Below, piece after piece: positions 34,595-45,356 of a stretch of DNA of 64,000 bases. Below the pieces are notes generated by a model that worked only from the letters and a program-made list of their open reading frames with translations, did no database searches and had not been told where the DNA came from. The stretch's first letter is position 1; each line of letters begins with the position of its first letter. Origin of the DNA: Prochlorococcus sp. AG-412-P08 (GTDB lineage Bacteria; Cyanobacteriota; Cyanobacteriia; PCC-6307; Cyanobiaceae); NCBI GenBank assembly GCA_003214695.1, contig QCLI01000005.1, positions 1 to 64,000 on the forward strand. Reading direction: 5' to 3'. The translations under genes and the position numbers were made by a program.

Positions 34595-35305
34595 TCAGCC
34601 CTGGCTGGAGCGTTGAGATGAAGACAAGTAATTCCTCTCCCAAACGGTGAAGCCGGCCAAGCAGAAGGTTAACCAAACATACCCAACCGCCGCGCCAGCA
34701 AGGATATCACTTGGCCAGTGGGCTCTGGAATAGAGAGTACTAGACCAAACAAGAGCAACCCACAAGCTAGAGAACACAAACAAAGGCAAGCGCAGTCGAG
34801 GATAGTGCGCAGCTATCATGGTGCAACTCATGAAATAAAAGACCACTGATCCAGCGGCATGGCCGCTGGGAAAGCTGCTACCTGTTAAGGAAAGAAGTGA
34901 ACCGCCAGGACGTGGACGATCAAACCATGGCTTCAAGATTTTATCGACTATTACCAGGATGCCACCAGTTCCAAATACTAAACATATCAAGTCTTGCCAA
35001 AAGCATTTCAAGGCAAAGAAAAACAACACAGCAAACACCAAACCCCCTGTAACATGGACCCCGCTCAGTTTATAAATAACTAGTAGGAAAGATCCCAAGC
35101 TAGAAGGAATATTCTGAATAAAGACGTCTAGTAGCTGATGGTCCAGTGAATTGACAGAATTAATTACCAAGCTTGGAGCCGCCCAAACCAATAGAAGCAA
35201 TAGCAATACAACAAAAGTAATACGGGGCAATCCGAGAACCTTAAACCACTCAAGAAGCAAACTAGTCATGGAGATAAAGGAATCTATTGCATATGATGGG
35301 AGCAA
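34595..35305 (-). CDS. PAP2-superfamily phosphatase
   Basis: KPWFDRPRPGG ... SFPSGHAAGS ... SRAHWPSDILAG: three PAP2 motifs. Confidence 0.92.
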   Translation of the reverse strand: MLPSYAIDSFISMTSLLLEWFKVLGLPRITFVVLLLLLLVWAAPSLVINSVNSLDHQLLDVFIQNIPSSLGSFLLVIYKLSGVHVTGGLVFAVLFFFALKCFWQDLICLVFGTGGILVIVDKILKPWFDRPRPGGSLLSLTGSSFPSGHAAGSVVFYFMSCTMIAAHYPRLRLPLFVFSSLWVALVWSSTLYSRAHWPSDILAGAAVGYVWLTFCLAGFTVWERNYLSSSQRSSQG

Positions 35306-35366
35306 GCACGATTCAATCTGTTCAAGGTCGCCAGACTCATCTTAAATTAGCCAATCATCTAAATTT

Positions 35367-35381
35367 AAACGGAGAGGGAGG
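35367..35381. repeat. Partial copy of the tRNA-Ser 3' end (AAACGGAGAGGGAGG), candidate att remnant
   Basis: Identical 15 bp at 37628..37642, the 3' boundary of tRNA-Ser. Confidence 0.6.
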
Positions 35382-35447
35382 ACTTTCGCTTGAACCCCTG
35401 TGACCTCTTATGAACTTAACAGAACGGGCAATATTTGAAAATCGTCC

Positions 35448-35476
35448 ATTTACCAACAACAATACCAACAACACAC
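35448..35476. repeat. 29-bp direct repeat, left copy: ATTTACCAACAACAATACCAACAACACAC
   Basis: Exact copy at 37491..37519. Confidence 0.95.
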
Positions 35477-35639
35477 TAAAATGTTAATTAGTGAATGGAC
35501 TTCTTCGCTTAAATATCATTTCCAAATATTACTAGAAACTAGACAGAGACTGGGGTTACGTGCTATAATCAATCATGAAGATGGCGTGAATAGAGCAACG
35601 TCAAATCGTAATAATCATATTCTCTAAAACAAATTTATT

Positions 35640-36635
35640 ATGGACAAGAATTGGGATTTTTTACTTTCTGAATTTCGTAGACTTGGCGGAATAGCAGATA
35701 ATATATGCCAAAAGGAAGGGAAATATGGGAGAGGTATCTTTTCTATTAATCCAAGTCTTAAAGCGAGAATTTTTACTCCATCAAAATTACTGGTCAAAAA
35801 AGATGATATTTATTTAGAAGGTAATAAATTAAGAATTAAAAAAGATAAGGAATATAATCAGGAAATCAGAGATTTTTTTAATTTTTACCAAGATAACTTT
35901 TCATGGGGATCCGGCGGGAAAGAAACAACAGAATTGTTTGAGAAAGGATTAAGTTTATTTAATTCAAATTTAAAGGAATTAATTAAAAAATATTCTTTAG
36001 TTGATTTAGAAGAAAGGCATCAAGGGAATTGGGATAATGTTATTAAAAAGCATTTCTTGAATGCCAGAAGTGTTGAGTTTGAAAATAATTCTGTTATTTG
36101 TCCTATCTGGGACCTTGTAAATCATAAAGTAAGATCTTTGTCTTTTGTTATTAGTAAAGAAGGAATAAGCGCTCCAAATTATCCCGCTTCAAACTGTGAG
36201 ATAAGATTTGCATATCGTAATATGAGTCCATTAAATTGTTTTTTTGCTTATGGTTTTTTTTCCAAAGAAACCATTGTATTTTCATTCCCTTTTTCAATTA
36301 ATATTCAAAATCTTGGTATTCATATTTCTTGTAAGGGAATCGCTCTTAAAGATGATTCTATGAAAATAGAATCATCTGGTAATAAAATTATTTTAGAAGG
36401 TTTACCTATCGCTGATGTCAATCATCCTAGATTGCCATATGATTATTTTGATGAGATTCTTAGGAAGATTGCTCATATTAATATTCCAAAAGATCTTTTA
36501 TTGAAAATATTTGACTTAAATATTTCAATTAGAAAGAAAATTATAGATGAGTCTTATTTAGTAGACAACGAAGTTTCAAGGGCATTGAGTAAACTTATGC
36601 TTTATGAAATTAATCTAATTTCATCTCACGATTAA
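35640..36635 (+). CDS. SET-domain-like protein (putative protein lysine methyltransferase)
   Basis: GKYGRGIFSINPSLKARIFTPSKLL (SET N-terminal RGIF-type motif) and CPIWDLVNHK (P-x-D-x-x-NH motif). Confidence 0.6.
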   Translation: MDKNWDFLLSEFRRLGGIADNICQKEGKYGRGIFSINPSLKARIFTPSKLLVKKDDIYLEGNKLRIKKDKEYNQEIRDFFNFYQDNFSWGSGGKETTELFEKGLSLFNSNLKELIKKYSLVDLEERHQGNWDNVIKKHFLNARSVEFENNSVICPIWDLVNHKVRSLSFVISKEGISAPNYPASNCEIRFAYRNMSPLNCFFAYGFFSKETIVFSFPFSINIQNLGIHISCKGIALKDDSMKIESSGNKIILEGLPIADVNHPRLPYDYFDEILRKIAHINIPKDLLLKIFDLNISIRKKIIDESYLVDNEVSRALSKLMLYEINLISSHD

Positions 36636-37284
36636 AACTGTATGAACCCAAAATTGACCATGATCTTATAGACATAATTTGTTCTGAACATAATCTTGCT
36701 TCTTCTAATTTACCAAGATCTCTCAATACATTTCCCAGATTGTTATACGCCTCTGCGAAATCAGGTTTGATTTCAATTACTTTGCGGTATGAGACTTCTG
36801 CGTCTTGTAATTTGTCAAGATCATTCAATATGTTTCCCAAATTGAAATGTGCTATTGCGTCATTAGGATTCAGTTCAATTGCTTTGCGAGTAGATAATTC
36901 TGCTTCTTGTAAGTTGCCAAGATCTCTCAATATGGTTCCCAGATTGGAATGTGCTTCTGCGAAATCAGGTTTAAGTTCAATTGCTTTGCGTAATGAGATT
37001 TCTGCTGCCTCTAATTTGCTAATACCTTGCAAAATTCCTGCATAATTAGAAAACACCCGGTGATCATGAAAACCTTGATTTATACAATACTGATAATATT
37101 TTGATGCTTCTGGAATATTTCCTTTTAGATGAAACTGAATTGCTTGATTGATTATTTGTTCTTTAGAAGGTTTAGAAGGTGTATTTGTATTAATAGTATT
37201 ATTTTTTTTTATTTCTCCTAAGGCAAATGGAACTGGAAATGTTTTCACTTCAGTAATTTTCTTCTTCCCTTCTTGTTCTGTCAA
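36610..37284 (-). CDS. TPR-repeat protein
   Basis: Three near-identical 34-aa TPR units (KAIELKPDFAEAHSNLGTILRDLGNLQEAELSTR ...). Confidence 0.9.
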   Translation of the reverse strand: MTEQEGKKKITEVKTFPVPFALGEIKKNNTINTNTPSKPSKEQIINQAIQFHLKGNIPEASKYYQYCINQGFHDHRVFSNYAGILQGISKLEAAEISLRKAIELKPDFAEAHSNLGTILRDLGNLQEAELSTRKAIELNPNDAIAHFNLGNILNDLDKLQDAEVSYRKVIEIKPDFAEAYNNLGNVLRDLGKLEEARLCSEQIMSIRSWSILGSYSFNREMKLD

Positions 37285-37490
37285 AGATTCTGTTTCTCTT
37301 GAAAACTTTGCAATGCATATTAATCTAGTTTAACTATAAAAACTAAATTTTTAGTGTATCTATATGTTCTATACACTTCCTTGCGATTGATTCCTCAAGG
37401 CGAGCATTTAACCAAGCGGTGCAGAAATTAGCAGAAGAAGCGTGTACTTGAAATTAATGGGTATCCTGAAGTTGCTGAAAGATCTAATGA

Positions 37491-37519
37491 ATTTACCAAC
37501 AACAATACCAACAACACAC
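37491..37519. repeat. 29-bp direct repeat, right copy
   Basis: Exact copy of 35448..35476. Confidence 0.95.
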
Positions 37520-37630
37520 GACTGAACTAGCATGAACTCGGATGATTTCATTAGACCGACTCTATCTAGTCAAACCAGTCAGTTTCAGGGTTTTTGGACT
37601 CGTATGAACTCCTCTGAACCTAATTAAAAA

Positions 37631-37719
37631 CGGAGAGGGAGGGATTCGAACCCTCGACAAGAGTTGCCTCCTGTAACTCCTTAGCAGGGAGCCGCTTTCA
37701 ACCACTCAGCCACCTCTCC
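37631..37719 (-). tRNA. tRNA-Ser (GCT)
   Basis: Minus strand GGAGAGGTGGCTGAGTGG...CTGCTAA...GGTTCGAATCCCTCCCTCTCCG; 7-bp acceptor stem, long variable arm. Confidence 0.95.
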
Positions 37720-37786
37720 AGTAGCTTCATTACCTTATCAAGACAACATCAATATCCCAAGAAATTTCCCTGATTCTTCAGGAATA

Positions 37787-38947
37787 TCAAATGACCACTC
37801 TAGGAAGACGATACTTAAAACTACATAGAATCTCCCAAGGGATAGAGCCACAAGCTTGACTCCATTCATAGGGAGTTATGGAAGAACCCTTGTCCTCGCC
37901 TAGCAAAGTAACAATATCTCCTATTCGAATATCATTGTTTTCAGTAATATCTATGACCAATTGATCCATGGTAATTGAACCAACTTGTGGATAGAAATAA
38001 CCATTAATTAAAACAGAAATTTTTCCAGATAAAGCGCGATTTATTCCATCTGCATAGCCAATTCCTACAACAGCAAGACGAGTTGGTCGTTTTGTAATGA
38101 AATTATGCCCATAGCTCACCCCAGTATGAGAAGGGACATCGCGAATCAATGTAATTCTGGCCCTTACAGCTAAAGCAGGCTTTAAAGAACAATTATCAGC
38201 AAAGTCCTCAAAAGGTTTGTAGCCATACAAAGCTAAACCCACCCTGACCATATCGAAATGAAGGGCCTTATCTCTAAAGGTGCCTGCCGAATTGGCCAGG
38301 TGCCTACAAAGATTTTGACGTGCAGGTTTGAAATTAGATAATAATGAATTAAACCTTTTTTTCTGAAGAGAGGTAATTATTTCCGGCTGACCATGCCTCT
38401 CACCATCAGCCAATGCAAGGTGGCTATAGATTCCTACCAGCTCAATGTTCTCAAGAGTATCAATTAAATTGATAAGACTTTTCAGAGAACTTATATCACA
38501 CCCTAATCTAGTCATTCCAGTATCAACTTTAATATGAATATTGAATTTCTTCTTAGATGATTCAGCAATTTTTTGACATAAAAGTGCTTCTCTCGAACTA
38601 CTTATAGTAGGTATCAGGTCCCAATTGAGGCAGGCCTCTAAGTCTTTCAAATTGACTAAATTGCCCAGTATCAATATTGGGCAAGAAATGCCAAGTTTTC
38701 GCAAATCTAGAGCTTCCTGCAATGTTGCGACTCCTAAATTTGCCGCACCTCCTTCCAAAGCTGCTTCAGCTACTGTTCCAGCTCCATGGCCATAACCATC
38801 AGCTTTGACAACCGCCATTAAGAGACAGTTTTCTGCAAGAAGACTTTTAACAACTTGAGTATTATCGCGAATCGCACTTGGGAAAACTTCCACCCAAGCT
38901 CTTTGCCGAGGATCAATACTATCTAAAGAAAAGGATGTGTACTTCAC
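37787..38947 (-). CDS. alr: Alanine racemase
   Basis: MAVVKADGYGHGA PLP motif; DMVRVGLALYGYKP. Confidence 0.95.
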   Translation of the reverse strand: MKYTSFSLDSIDPRQRAWVEVFPSAIRDNTQVVKSLLAENCLLMAVVKADGYGHGAGTVAEAALEGGAANLGVATLQEALDLRKLGISCPILILGNLVNLKDLEACLNWDLIPTISSSREALLCQKIAESSKKKFNIHIKVDTGMTRLGCDISSLKSLINLIDTLENIELVGIYSHLALADGERHGQPEIITSLQKKRFNSLLSNFKPARQNLCRHLANSAGTFRDKALHFDMVRVGLALYGYKPFEDFADNCSLKPALAVRARITLIRDVPSHTGVSYGHNFITKRPTRLAVVGIGYADGINRALSGKISVLINGYFYPQVGSITMDQLVIDITENNDIRIGDIVTLLGEDKGSSITPYEWSQACGSIPWEILCSFKYRLPRVVI

Positions 38948-39002
38948 GAGGCAAGCAGCATTGATCTAATGCAAGTAGAATTATATTAATTAAGTTGCTG
39001 GC

Positions 39003-39506
39003 ATGAGCCAGGTTCTAGTACTAAATGCATCCTATGAACCTTTGAATATCACCACGTGGCGTCGAGCCACAGTGTTGATGCTTAAAGGTAAAGCAGAGAG
39101 CTTGGAAGAGAATTACAATCATGAAATTAGAAATAATGTAAAACTTCCCACTGTTATTCGACTGAGATATTTTATAAAAGTTCCATATCGAGAATTAGCC
39201 TTAAACAGAAAGAACCTCCTTCAACGTGATAATTACTCCTGCCAATACTGTTCCTATTCGGGTGATCAATTATCAATCGATCATGTAATACCTCGAAGCC
39301 GCGGGGGAGAAGACATTTGGGAGAATGTTGCGACAGCTTGCATCTCCTGCAATATCAGAAAGGGTAATCGCACTCCTAAAGAAGCAAATATGCCTTTAAA
39401 AAATAAACCACATAAGCCATTTAATACACTTAGTTTTGAAGCTACTAAGCTAATAGGCTCTGGTCGTCATAAAGAGTGGAGTAAATACGTAATTGGATGG
39501 GGTTAA
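39003..39506 (+). CDS. HNH endonuclease
   Basis: CQYCSYSGDQLSIDHVIPRSRGGEDIWENVATACISCN. Confidence 0.93.
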   Translation: MSQVLVLNASYEPLNITTWRRATVLMLKGKAESLEENYNHEIRNNVKLPTVIRLRYFIKVPYRELALNRKNLLQRDNYSCQYCSYSGDQLSIDHVIPRSRGGEDIWENVATACISCNIRKGNRTPKEANMPLKNKPHKPFNTLSFEATKLIGSGRHKEWSKYVIGWG

Positions 39507-39514
39507 TCAAGTTT

Positions 39515-40618
39515 TTATTCCTCTGATTGGTTCCCCAATTCTTCAATTTGCAATCTTTGTTCTTCTGCTATACAAGCTCCAATTAATTCCTCCAACTGTC
39601 CTTCTATAACACTTTCTAAAGGGAAATTAACTCCTAATCGATGGTCAGTAGTGCGATTATCTTTATAGTTATATGTGCGAATCTTTTCACTTCTATCACC
39701 TGTGCCAACTTGAGCTAATCGAGCAGAACGTTCTTTTGCATTCGCTTGAGCAATTTCTAGTTCTAATAATTTAGCTCTTAAAATTTCGATAGCCCTCTCT
39801 CTATTTTGCAACTGAGATCGTTCTTGAGTGCAAAAAACTCTTATTCCAGTTGGCTTATGCAACAAATCAACAGCCGTTTCAACTTTATTAACATTCTGGC
39901 CACCTGCACCTCCTGATCTTGCTGTACTAATTTCTAAATCAGTAGGCTCCAGTTTCACTTCAACAGGATCTGCCTCAGGCATCACGGCAACCGTAGCAGT
40001 AGAAGTATGCACTCTGCCTTGAGATTCTGTTGCAGGCACACGTTGAACCCTATGGACGCCCGCTTCAAATTTCAGTTGACTAAATACTCCTTCCCCTTTT
40101 ACAGAAATAATTAGTTCACGGAAACCACCTAAATCCGCCTCAGTAGAACTAATTGGCTTCACTGACCAACCAACTTTCAACCCATATCTTTCATACATTC
40201 TCGCCAAGTCACCTGCCCAAATACACGCTTCATCTCCTCCAGCACCAGCTCGAATCTCCAACATTACACTTCTCTCATCCCTTGGATCCTTTGGCAAGAG
40301 AGCAATAGTTAAACGTTCAAGGAGAACCTTCTCAAGATCCTCTAATCGCTTTAATTCTTCCTGAGCCAATAACTCCATTTCTTTATCTGACTTACTTTCT
40401 CTTAATAACTCTTTTGCTTCAATTGACTCTGCATCTATAGATTTAAGTTGTTGATAATCTAAAACTAAAGGTTCTAGTCGAGCCCTCTCCCTTGCAATAG
40501 TCTCAAGGCGTTTGGGATCTGAGGCAACATCTGGGTCAGCCAACTGCAATTCCAAGTTTTTAAAACTTGCACTAGCGGTTTCTAATCTTGCTTTCAGGGT
40601 TGAAGTGTCCATCGCCAC
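39515..40618 (-). CDS. prfA: Peptide chain release factor 1
   Basis: [22 protein letters not shown] motif. Confidence 0.96.
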   Translation of the reverse strand: MAMDTSTLKARLETASASFKNLELQLADPDVASDPKRLETIARERARLEPLVLDYQQLKSIDAESIEAKELLRESKSDKEMELLAQEELKRLEDLEKVLLERLTIALLPKDPRDERSVMLEIRAGAGGDEACIWAGDLARMYERYGLKVGWSVKPISSTEADLGGFRELIISVKGEGVFSQLKFEAGVHRVQRVPATESQGRVHTSTATVAVMPEADPVEVKLEPTDLEISTARSGGAGGQNVNKVETAVDLLHKPTGIRVFCTQERSQLQNRERAIEILRAKLLELEIAQANAKERSARLAQVGTGDRSEKIRTYNYKDNRTTDHRLGVNFPLESVIEGQLEELIGACIAEEQRLQIEELGNQSEE

Positions 40619-40648
40619 ATCCTCAACTCCTTTTAATTTGAGAAATAA

Positions 40649-40933
40649 CTAAGACTCCTCAGATGTGGAATCTTTGGCCGTTTTTTTAGAAGATTGCTTT
40701 GTTTCCTTTACAGATTCTTCATCAAGGCTAGACATACCATATTTGCGCATAAAGCGATCAACCCTACCTTCCGTATCAAGGATTTTTTGGGTACCAGTAA
40801 AGAAAGGATGGTTGCCACTCCAAACGTCAACATGAATCTCTGGCTGAGTTGAGCCAGTAGTCATAACAACCTCACCATTGCAAATGACTTTTGCGTCCGG
40901 ATACCATTTAGGATGAATATCTTTTTTAGGCAT
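40649..40933 (-). CDS. rpmE: 50S ribosomal protein L31
   Basis: MPKKDIHPKWYPDAKVICNGEVV...GNHPFFTG. Confidence 0.94.
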   Translation of the reverse strand: MPKKDIHPKWYPDAKVICNGEVVMTTGSTQPEIHVDVWSGNHPFFTGTQKILDTEGRVDRFMRKYGMSSLDEESVKETKQSSKKTAKDSTSEES

Positions 40934-40971
40934 TTTGAAAACTGAATAAATGAGTTAAGAATTAAACGAGA

Positions 40972-41382
40972 CTAACGTTTAGAAAACTGTGGAGCTTTTC
41001 TAGCTTTCTTTAAACCATACTTTCGTCTTTCTTTAGCTCTAGGATCTCTACTTAAATGACCCTCCGTTTTTAAAGGTTTCCGATTATCCATTGACAATTC
41101 ACATAAGGCTCTAGCAGCACCTTGTTTAATTGCATCAGACTGACCAGTTAATCCACCACCGTAAACATTAACTAGCACGTCATATGCGTCACCTAAACCA
41201 AGAGTAAGTAAAGGAGCTTTCACAGCTGAAATATATGCAGGATTAAAATTCAAATAATGATCTCCTGGGCGACCATTAATTGTTATTTTACCCGAACCTG
41301 GAACTAAACGAACGCGGGCAACTGATGTTTTCCTACGCCCAGTCCCCAAGTAAACAACTTGATTTTTAGAAGAGCTATTCAT
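40972..41382 (-). CDS. rpsI: 30S ribosomal protein S9
   Basis: [25 protein letters not shown]...[16 protein letters not shown]. Confidence 0.97.
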   Translation of the reverse strand: MNSSSKNQVVYLGTGRRKTSVARVRLVPGSGKITINGRPGDHYLNFNPAYISAVKAPLLTLGLGDAYDVLVNVYGGGLTGQSDAIKQGAARALCELSMDNRKPLKTEGHLSRDPRAKERRKYGLKKARKAPQFSKR

Positions 41383-41831
41383 TTAACTAATGCGTTGGAA
41401 TTAATACTAAGAGCCTTAGGGTTCTGCGCAGCATGAGGGTGTTCAGATCCCTTGTAAACTTTCAATTTGCGAAACAACTGCCTTCCAAGTGCATTATGAG
41501 GAAGCATTCCTTTAATAGCTTTTTCAACAATCCTTTCAGGTATTCGCTCTTGAAGAGCATTAAAAGTTTCAACTTTCATACCACCTGGACGGCCAGAATG
41601 TCTCCGGTAAAGCTTCTGAGTACCTTTTCGGCCAGTAACTTGAATTTTCTCAGCATTAACAATAACAACGAAATCCCCTGTATCTAAATGTGGAGTGAAG
41701 TAAGGCTTGTTTTTACCTCGAAGAACAGCAGCCACATCTGTAGCCAGTCTTCCAAGTGTCTGGTTCTCAGCATCAACCAGATACCACTGGCGATTTATCG
41801 AGTCGATGGATGGATTAATAGTCTTGTTCAT
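41379..41831 (-). CDS. rplM: 50S ribosomal protein L13
   Basis: [28 protein letters not shown]. Confidence 0.97.
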   Translation of the reverse strand: MNKTINPSIDSINRQWYLVDAENQTLGRLATDVAAVLRGKNKPYFTPHLDTGDFVVIVNAEKIQVTGRKGTQKLYRRHSGRPGGMKVETFNALQERIPERIVEKAIKGMLPHNALGRQLFRKLKVYKGSEHPHAAQNPKALSINSNALVK

Positions 41832-41997
41832 CTATCCGGCATGCCGGTTTTTAGTAATAGCCCTGGATTTAACAGAGCAGGAAGTCGATGAGACTCAGAC
41901 CAAAATCTGATCTATATCTCAAAGATCTATTTTACACTTTCATAGATGATTTTTTAAAGAATTCAAGAAATTAATATTGCAAATGCATTAATCAGCA

Positions 41998-42858
41998 TTA
42001 AGAAGGTGGATCACTTGTCATCAAAGAAAAGCCAGGAAAGCTATCAAAAACGATATTATCTCTAAAAACAGGCTCTTTATAGCCTGCTCTAAGAAAGCAA
42101 AGACCTCTTGCAGGGGCGGCCTCTTTCACTTCTGATCTCAATTTATCTTTCCATCTTTTTTCAAAATCTTTAATAGAAAGCTTCCCTTCTCCTACCAAAA
42201 CTAGTTGCCCGACTAATAATCTAACCATTCCATATAAAAAACCACTCGCTTGGATTTCAAAAACCAATAGATCGCCCTTCCTTGAAAGTCTCACCTCTTG
42301 AATTGTTGTAAAAGAATTATTCCTATTACTGCCACTTCTTTGAAATGCCGAAAAATCAAAATACCCAATCAATCCCGATGCAGCCTCTAACATCAAGTTT
42401 TCATCAAGAGCATATTGATATCTATGCCAGCTCCAAGGCTCTAGAAAGAGATTTGGTGTACACCCATTATAAATTGTGTAACGGTATCTTCTAAATTGTG
42501 CTGAATAACAAGCATGCCAATCAAATTTTTGTTCTGAAGAGTCTCTAACTCTTATTGATGAGGGTAATCTTCCATTCAAAGCAGAAGGCCACCTATTAAC
42601 TGGAACTTGTCCAACAGAATCAAAATGAGCAACTTGTCCTGCAGCATGGACGCCTGAGTCAGTTCTGCCTGCTGCAACAAGTTTTATTGGATAAAAAGGC
42701 TCCAAAGAAAAAATGGTTTTTTCTATAGTCTCCTGAACACTCCCAGCTGTCTTCTGTCTTTGCCAACCACAAAAATCAGTTCCTTGATACTGTATAGATA
42801 AGGCAATTCTTTTAACTAAGGGTTTTTGAATTATTTCCTCTACTGGTCTAATTGCCAT
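41998..42858 (-). CDS. truA: tRNA pseudouridine synthase A
   Basis: [10 protein letters not shown]...[19 protein letters not shown]. Confidence 0.95.
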   Translation of the reverse strand: MAIRPVEEIIQKPLVKRIALSIQYQGTDFCGWQRQKTAGSVQETIEKTIFSLEPFYPIKLVAAGRTDSGVHAAGQVAHFDSVGQVPVNRWPSALNGRLPSSIRVRDSSEQKFDWHACYSAQFRRYRYTIYNGCTPNLFLEPWSWHRYQYALDENLMLEAASGLIGYFDFSAFQRSGSNRNNSFTTIQEVRLSRKGDLLVFEIQASGFLYGMVRLLVGQLVLVGEGKLSIKDFEKRWKDKLRSEVKEAAPARGLCFLRAGYKEPVFRDNIVFDSFPGFSLMTSDPPS

Positions 42859-42884
42859 TGCAACTAAACAGCATATCTAGCTGA

Positions 42885-43235
42885 TTAAACAAGTTCAATA
42901 ATTGCCATCTGTGCATTATCTCCACGTCTAGGGACAGTCCTAACTATTCGTGTATACCCTCCATTTCTCTCCCCGTAGCGTTCTTTAGCCTTCTCAAAAA
43001 GAGAATGGACCAATTTTTTATCATATATATATCCAATAGCTCGCCTTCGAGAAGCAAGGCTTCCTTCCTTTGCTAAACCAATCATCCTTTCGACTTCATC
43101 TCTAAGAGCTTTTGCTCTTGCTTTTGTAGTTGTGACTCTACCCTCGCGAATTAACTGAGTAGTTAAACCTCTCAATAAAGCTTTCCTTTGATCAGCTGGT
43201 TTACCAAGTTGAGGGACTCGAAGTTGGTGGCGCAT
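42885..43235 (-). CDS. rplQ: 50S ribosomal protein L17
   Basis: [24 protein letters not shown]. Confidence 0.97.
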   Translation of the reverse strand: MRHQLRVPQLGKPADQRKALLRGLTTQLIREGRVTTTKARAKALRDEVERMIGLAKEGSLASRRRAIGYIYDKKLVHSLFEKAKERYGERNGGYTRIVRTVPRRGDNAQMAIIELV

Positions 43236-43268
43236 GTTATTACTCCTGAAACTAGTGAAAAATTAAAG

Positions 43269-44207
43269 TCATGCAGATGTTCTGCTTTGAGGGATTGAAA
43301 TGCCAATGCGCTCTAAAGCTTCAATAACTTCATCGGCTGATTTGGATCCAAAGTTTTTAATCTCCAATAGATCCTCATAACTAAAGCCCATCAAATCAGA
43401 CACTGAATTAACTTGAGCTCTCTTAAGGCAGTTATATGCTCTAACTGAAAGATTCAACTCTTCTAGAGGAATCTGCGCTTCAGCCGCTGGCTCGGGCTCT
43501 GGAGGAATCTCCTCAACCATAGTAACTGTTGCCAAAGGCTGAAAAAGCTCTATCAATTGATTAGCAGCTTCTGAGACAGCATCATCAGGTGTTATTGAAC
43601 CGTCAGTTAATATCTCCATACGCAATCTTTCACGAGTTGATCCACCCTCAGAGACAGCTGTTTCATCGATAGTAAAGTTAACCTTTTTAACAGGCATAAA
43701 AACAGCATCTATCTGAAGAAGGTCAATAGCGCTGGTTTCTTCATTCCTTCTATCTACAGGTCTATACCCAATACCTCTTTCAACATGAAGCTCTAATTCA
43801 AGGTTATGACCTGCATTAACAGTTGCGATAGGACGATCAGCATCAACAATTTGAACTTGAGAAGAAAATTGAAGATCACGAGCCGTCACTTCAGCAGGAC
43901 CTGTTGCAACAAGGCGACCAATTTCCAGTTCTTGACTACGACTATTCACTGTTAGCTCTTTGCAATTCAGCAAAATATCTAAAACATCTTCCCGAACTCC
44001 AGGCACAGTTGCATACTCATGATTAACTCCAGAGATGCGCACGGCTGTAACCGCACTACCCTCGAGCCCTCCCATGAGAACCCTTCGAAGAGAATTGCCT
44101 AATGTTGTTGCTTGGCCTCTTTCTAGAGGACCTATTAGGAATATTCCTGTTTGAGAACGATCATCAGCAACTTGATGTTCGATTCGATCAATCTGGTATT
44201 GCAACAC
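43269..44207 (-). CDS. rpoA: RNA polymerase alpha subunit
   Basis: 312 aa; [20 protein letters not shown]; alpha-[23 protein letters not shown]. Confidence 0.98.
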   Translation of the reverse strand: MLQYQIDRIEHQVADDRSQTGIFLIGPLERGQATTLGNSLRRVLMGGLEGSAVTAVRISGVNHEYATVPGVREDVLDILLNCKELTVNSRSQELEIGRLVATGPAEVTARDLQFSSQVQIVDADRPIATVNAGHNLELELHVERGIGYRPVDRRNEETSAIDLLQIDAVFMPVKKVNFTIDETAVSEGGSTRERLRMEILTDGSITPDDAVSEAANQLIELFQPLATVTMVEEIPPEPEPAAEAQIPLEELNLSVRAYNCLKRAQVNSVSDLMGFSYEDLLEIKNFGSKSADEVIEALERIGISIPQSRTSA

Positions 44208-44258
44208 GGGCTAAATCAATAAGAAAGAGTTAAAGAAGATCACACTAAGCGAAAAGGT

Positions 44259-44651
44259 TTAAACGCGCCTGCGTTTAGCCCTTCTACAACCATTATGTGG
44301 GAGAGGAGTCACATCTCTAATCAATGTGATTTCCAGACCAGCCACTTGCAATGCACGAATGGCTGTTTCGCGTCCAGAACCTGGGCCTCTAACGAGAACC
44401 TCTATCTGACGCATACCTTGGTCAAGTGCACGCCTTGCTGCGGCCTCGGCCGCAGTTTGGGCTGCAAAGGGTGTTCCTTTTCTAGCTCCTTTAAAGCCGC
44501 TTGCACCAGCTGATGACCAAGAGATAACTTCTCCATTAGTATCAGTTATAGAGACAATTGTGTTATTAAAGGTGCTTTGAATGTGCACAACCCCATTAGG
44601 GACATTGCGCTTGGATTTCTTTGAACCTGTTTTCTTTGCTGGTGTGGCCAT
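44259..44651 (-). CDS. rpsK: 30S ribosomal protein S11
   Basis: [30 protein letters not shown]. Confidence 0.97.
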
Positions 44652-44715
44652 TAGGCTGGGCCTTTTTTGTAGTAAATGGATTAAAGCCTTTAAGCAAGGC
44701 AGAGATGATTAAGTG

Positions 44716-45081
44716 TTATTTTTTCCTACCTGCAACGGTTTTACGTGAACCTCTTCTTGTACGTGCATTTGTTCTAGTTCGCTGACCTCTAACTGGAAGG
44801 CTCAGCCTATGACGGCGACCACGAACACACCCAATGTCCTGAAGACGCTTAAGGGCCATACCTTCCTGCCGACGCAAATCACCCTCAAGAGTAAAGGATT
44901 CAGTTGCAGCCCTGAGTTTCTGAACGTCACTATCATTTAAATCCTTGACTCGAATATCAGGGTTAACCCCAGCTTCAGCAAGGATATTTTGAGATCGTGT
45001 TAATCCAATCCCATAGATATAGGTGAGGGCAATCTCCACCCGTTTTTCACGGGGGATATCAATGCCAGCGATTCTTGCCAC
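44716..45081 (-). CDS. rpsM: 30S ribosomal protein S13
   Basis: [26 protein letters not shown]. Confidence 0.97.
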   Translation of the reverse strand: MARIAGIDIPREKRVEIALTYIYGIGLTRSQNILAEAGVNPDIRVKDLNDSDVQKLRAATESFTLEGDLRRQEGMALKRLQDIGCVRGRRHRLSLPVRGQRTRTNARTRRGSRKTVAGRKK

Positions 45082-45202
45082 TTAAACTTTCAATAAAAGG
45101 GTAAGTAAAGTCCACTCATAGAGTGGGATGTTAATCAAATTAAAGATGAAAACTGGCATAGCAGTCTTGAGTCTTTAAGGTTGATCAGCACCAAGATGGT
45201 AT

Positions 45203-45319
45203 TCAGCCTTGGCGCTGCTTGTGCTTCTGAGTAGCGGTACAAATGACCATTACCCTGCCATGGCGACGAATCACCCGACATTTTTCACACATCTTTTTGA
45301 CTGAGGCTCGCACCTTCAT
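45203..45319 (-). CDS. rpmJ: 50S ribosomal protein L36
   Basis: 38 aa ORF absent from supplied track: [38 protein letters not shown]. Confidence 0.95.
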
Positions 45320-45356
45320 AGGGTGTGGGTCTCCTTATTTGCAAACTCCAACTGTA

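Noticed and set aside
36740-37045. 101-aa plus-strand ORF opposite the TPR gene
   Set aside because: Repetitive only because it mirrors the TPR DNA repeats.
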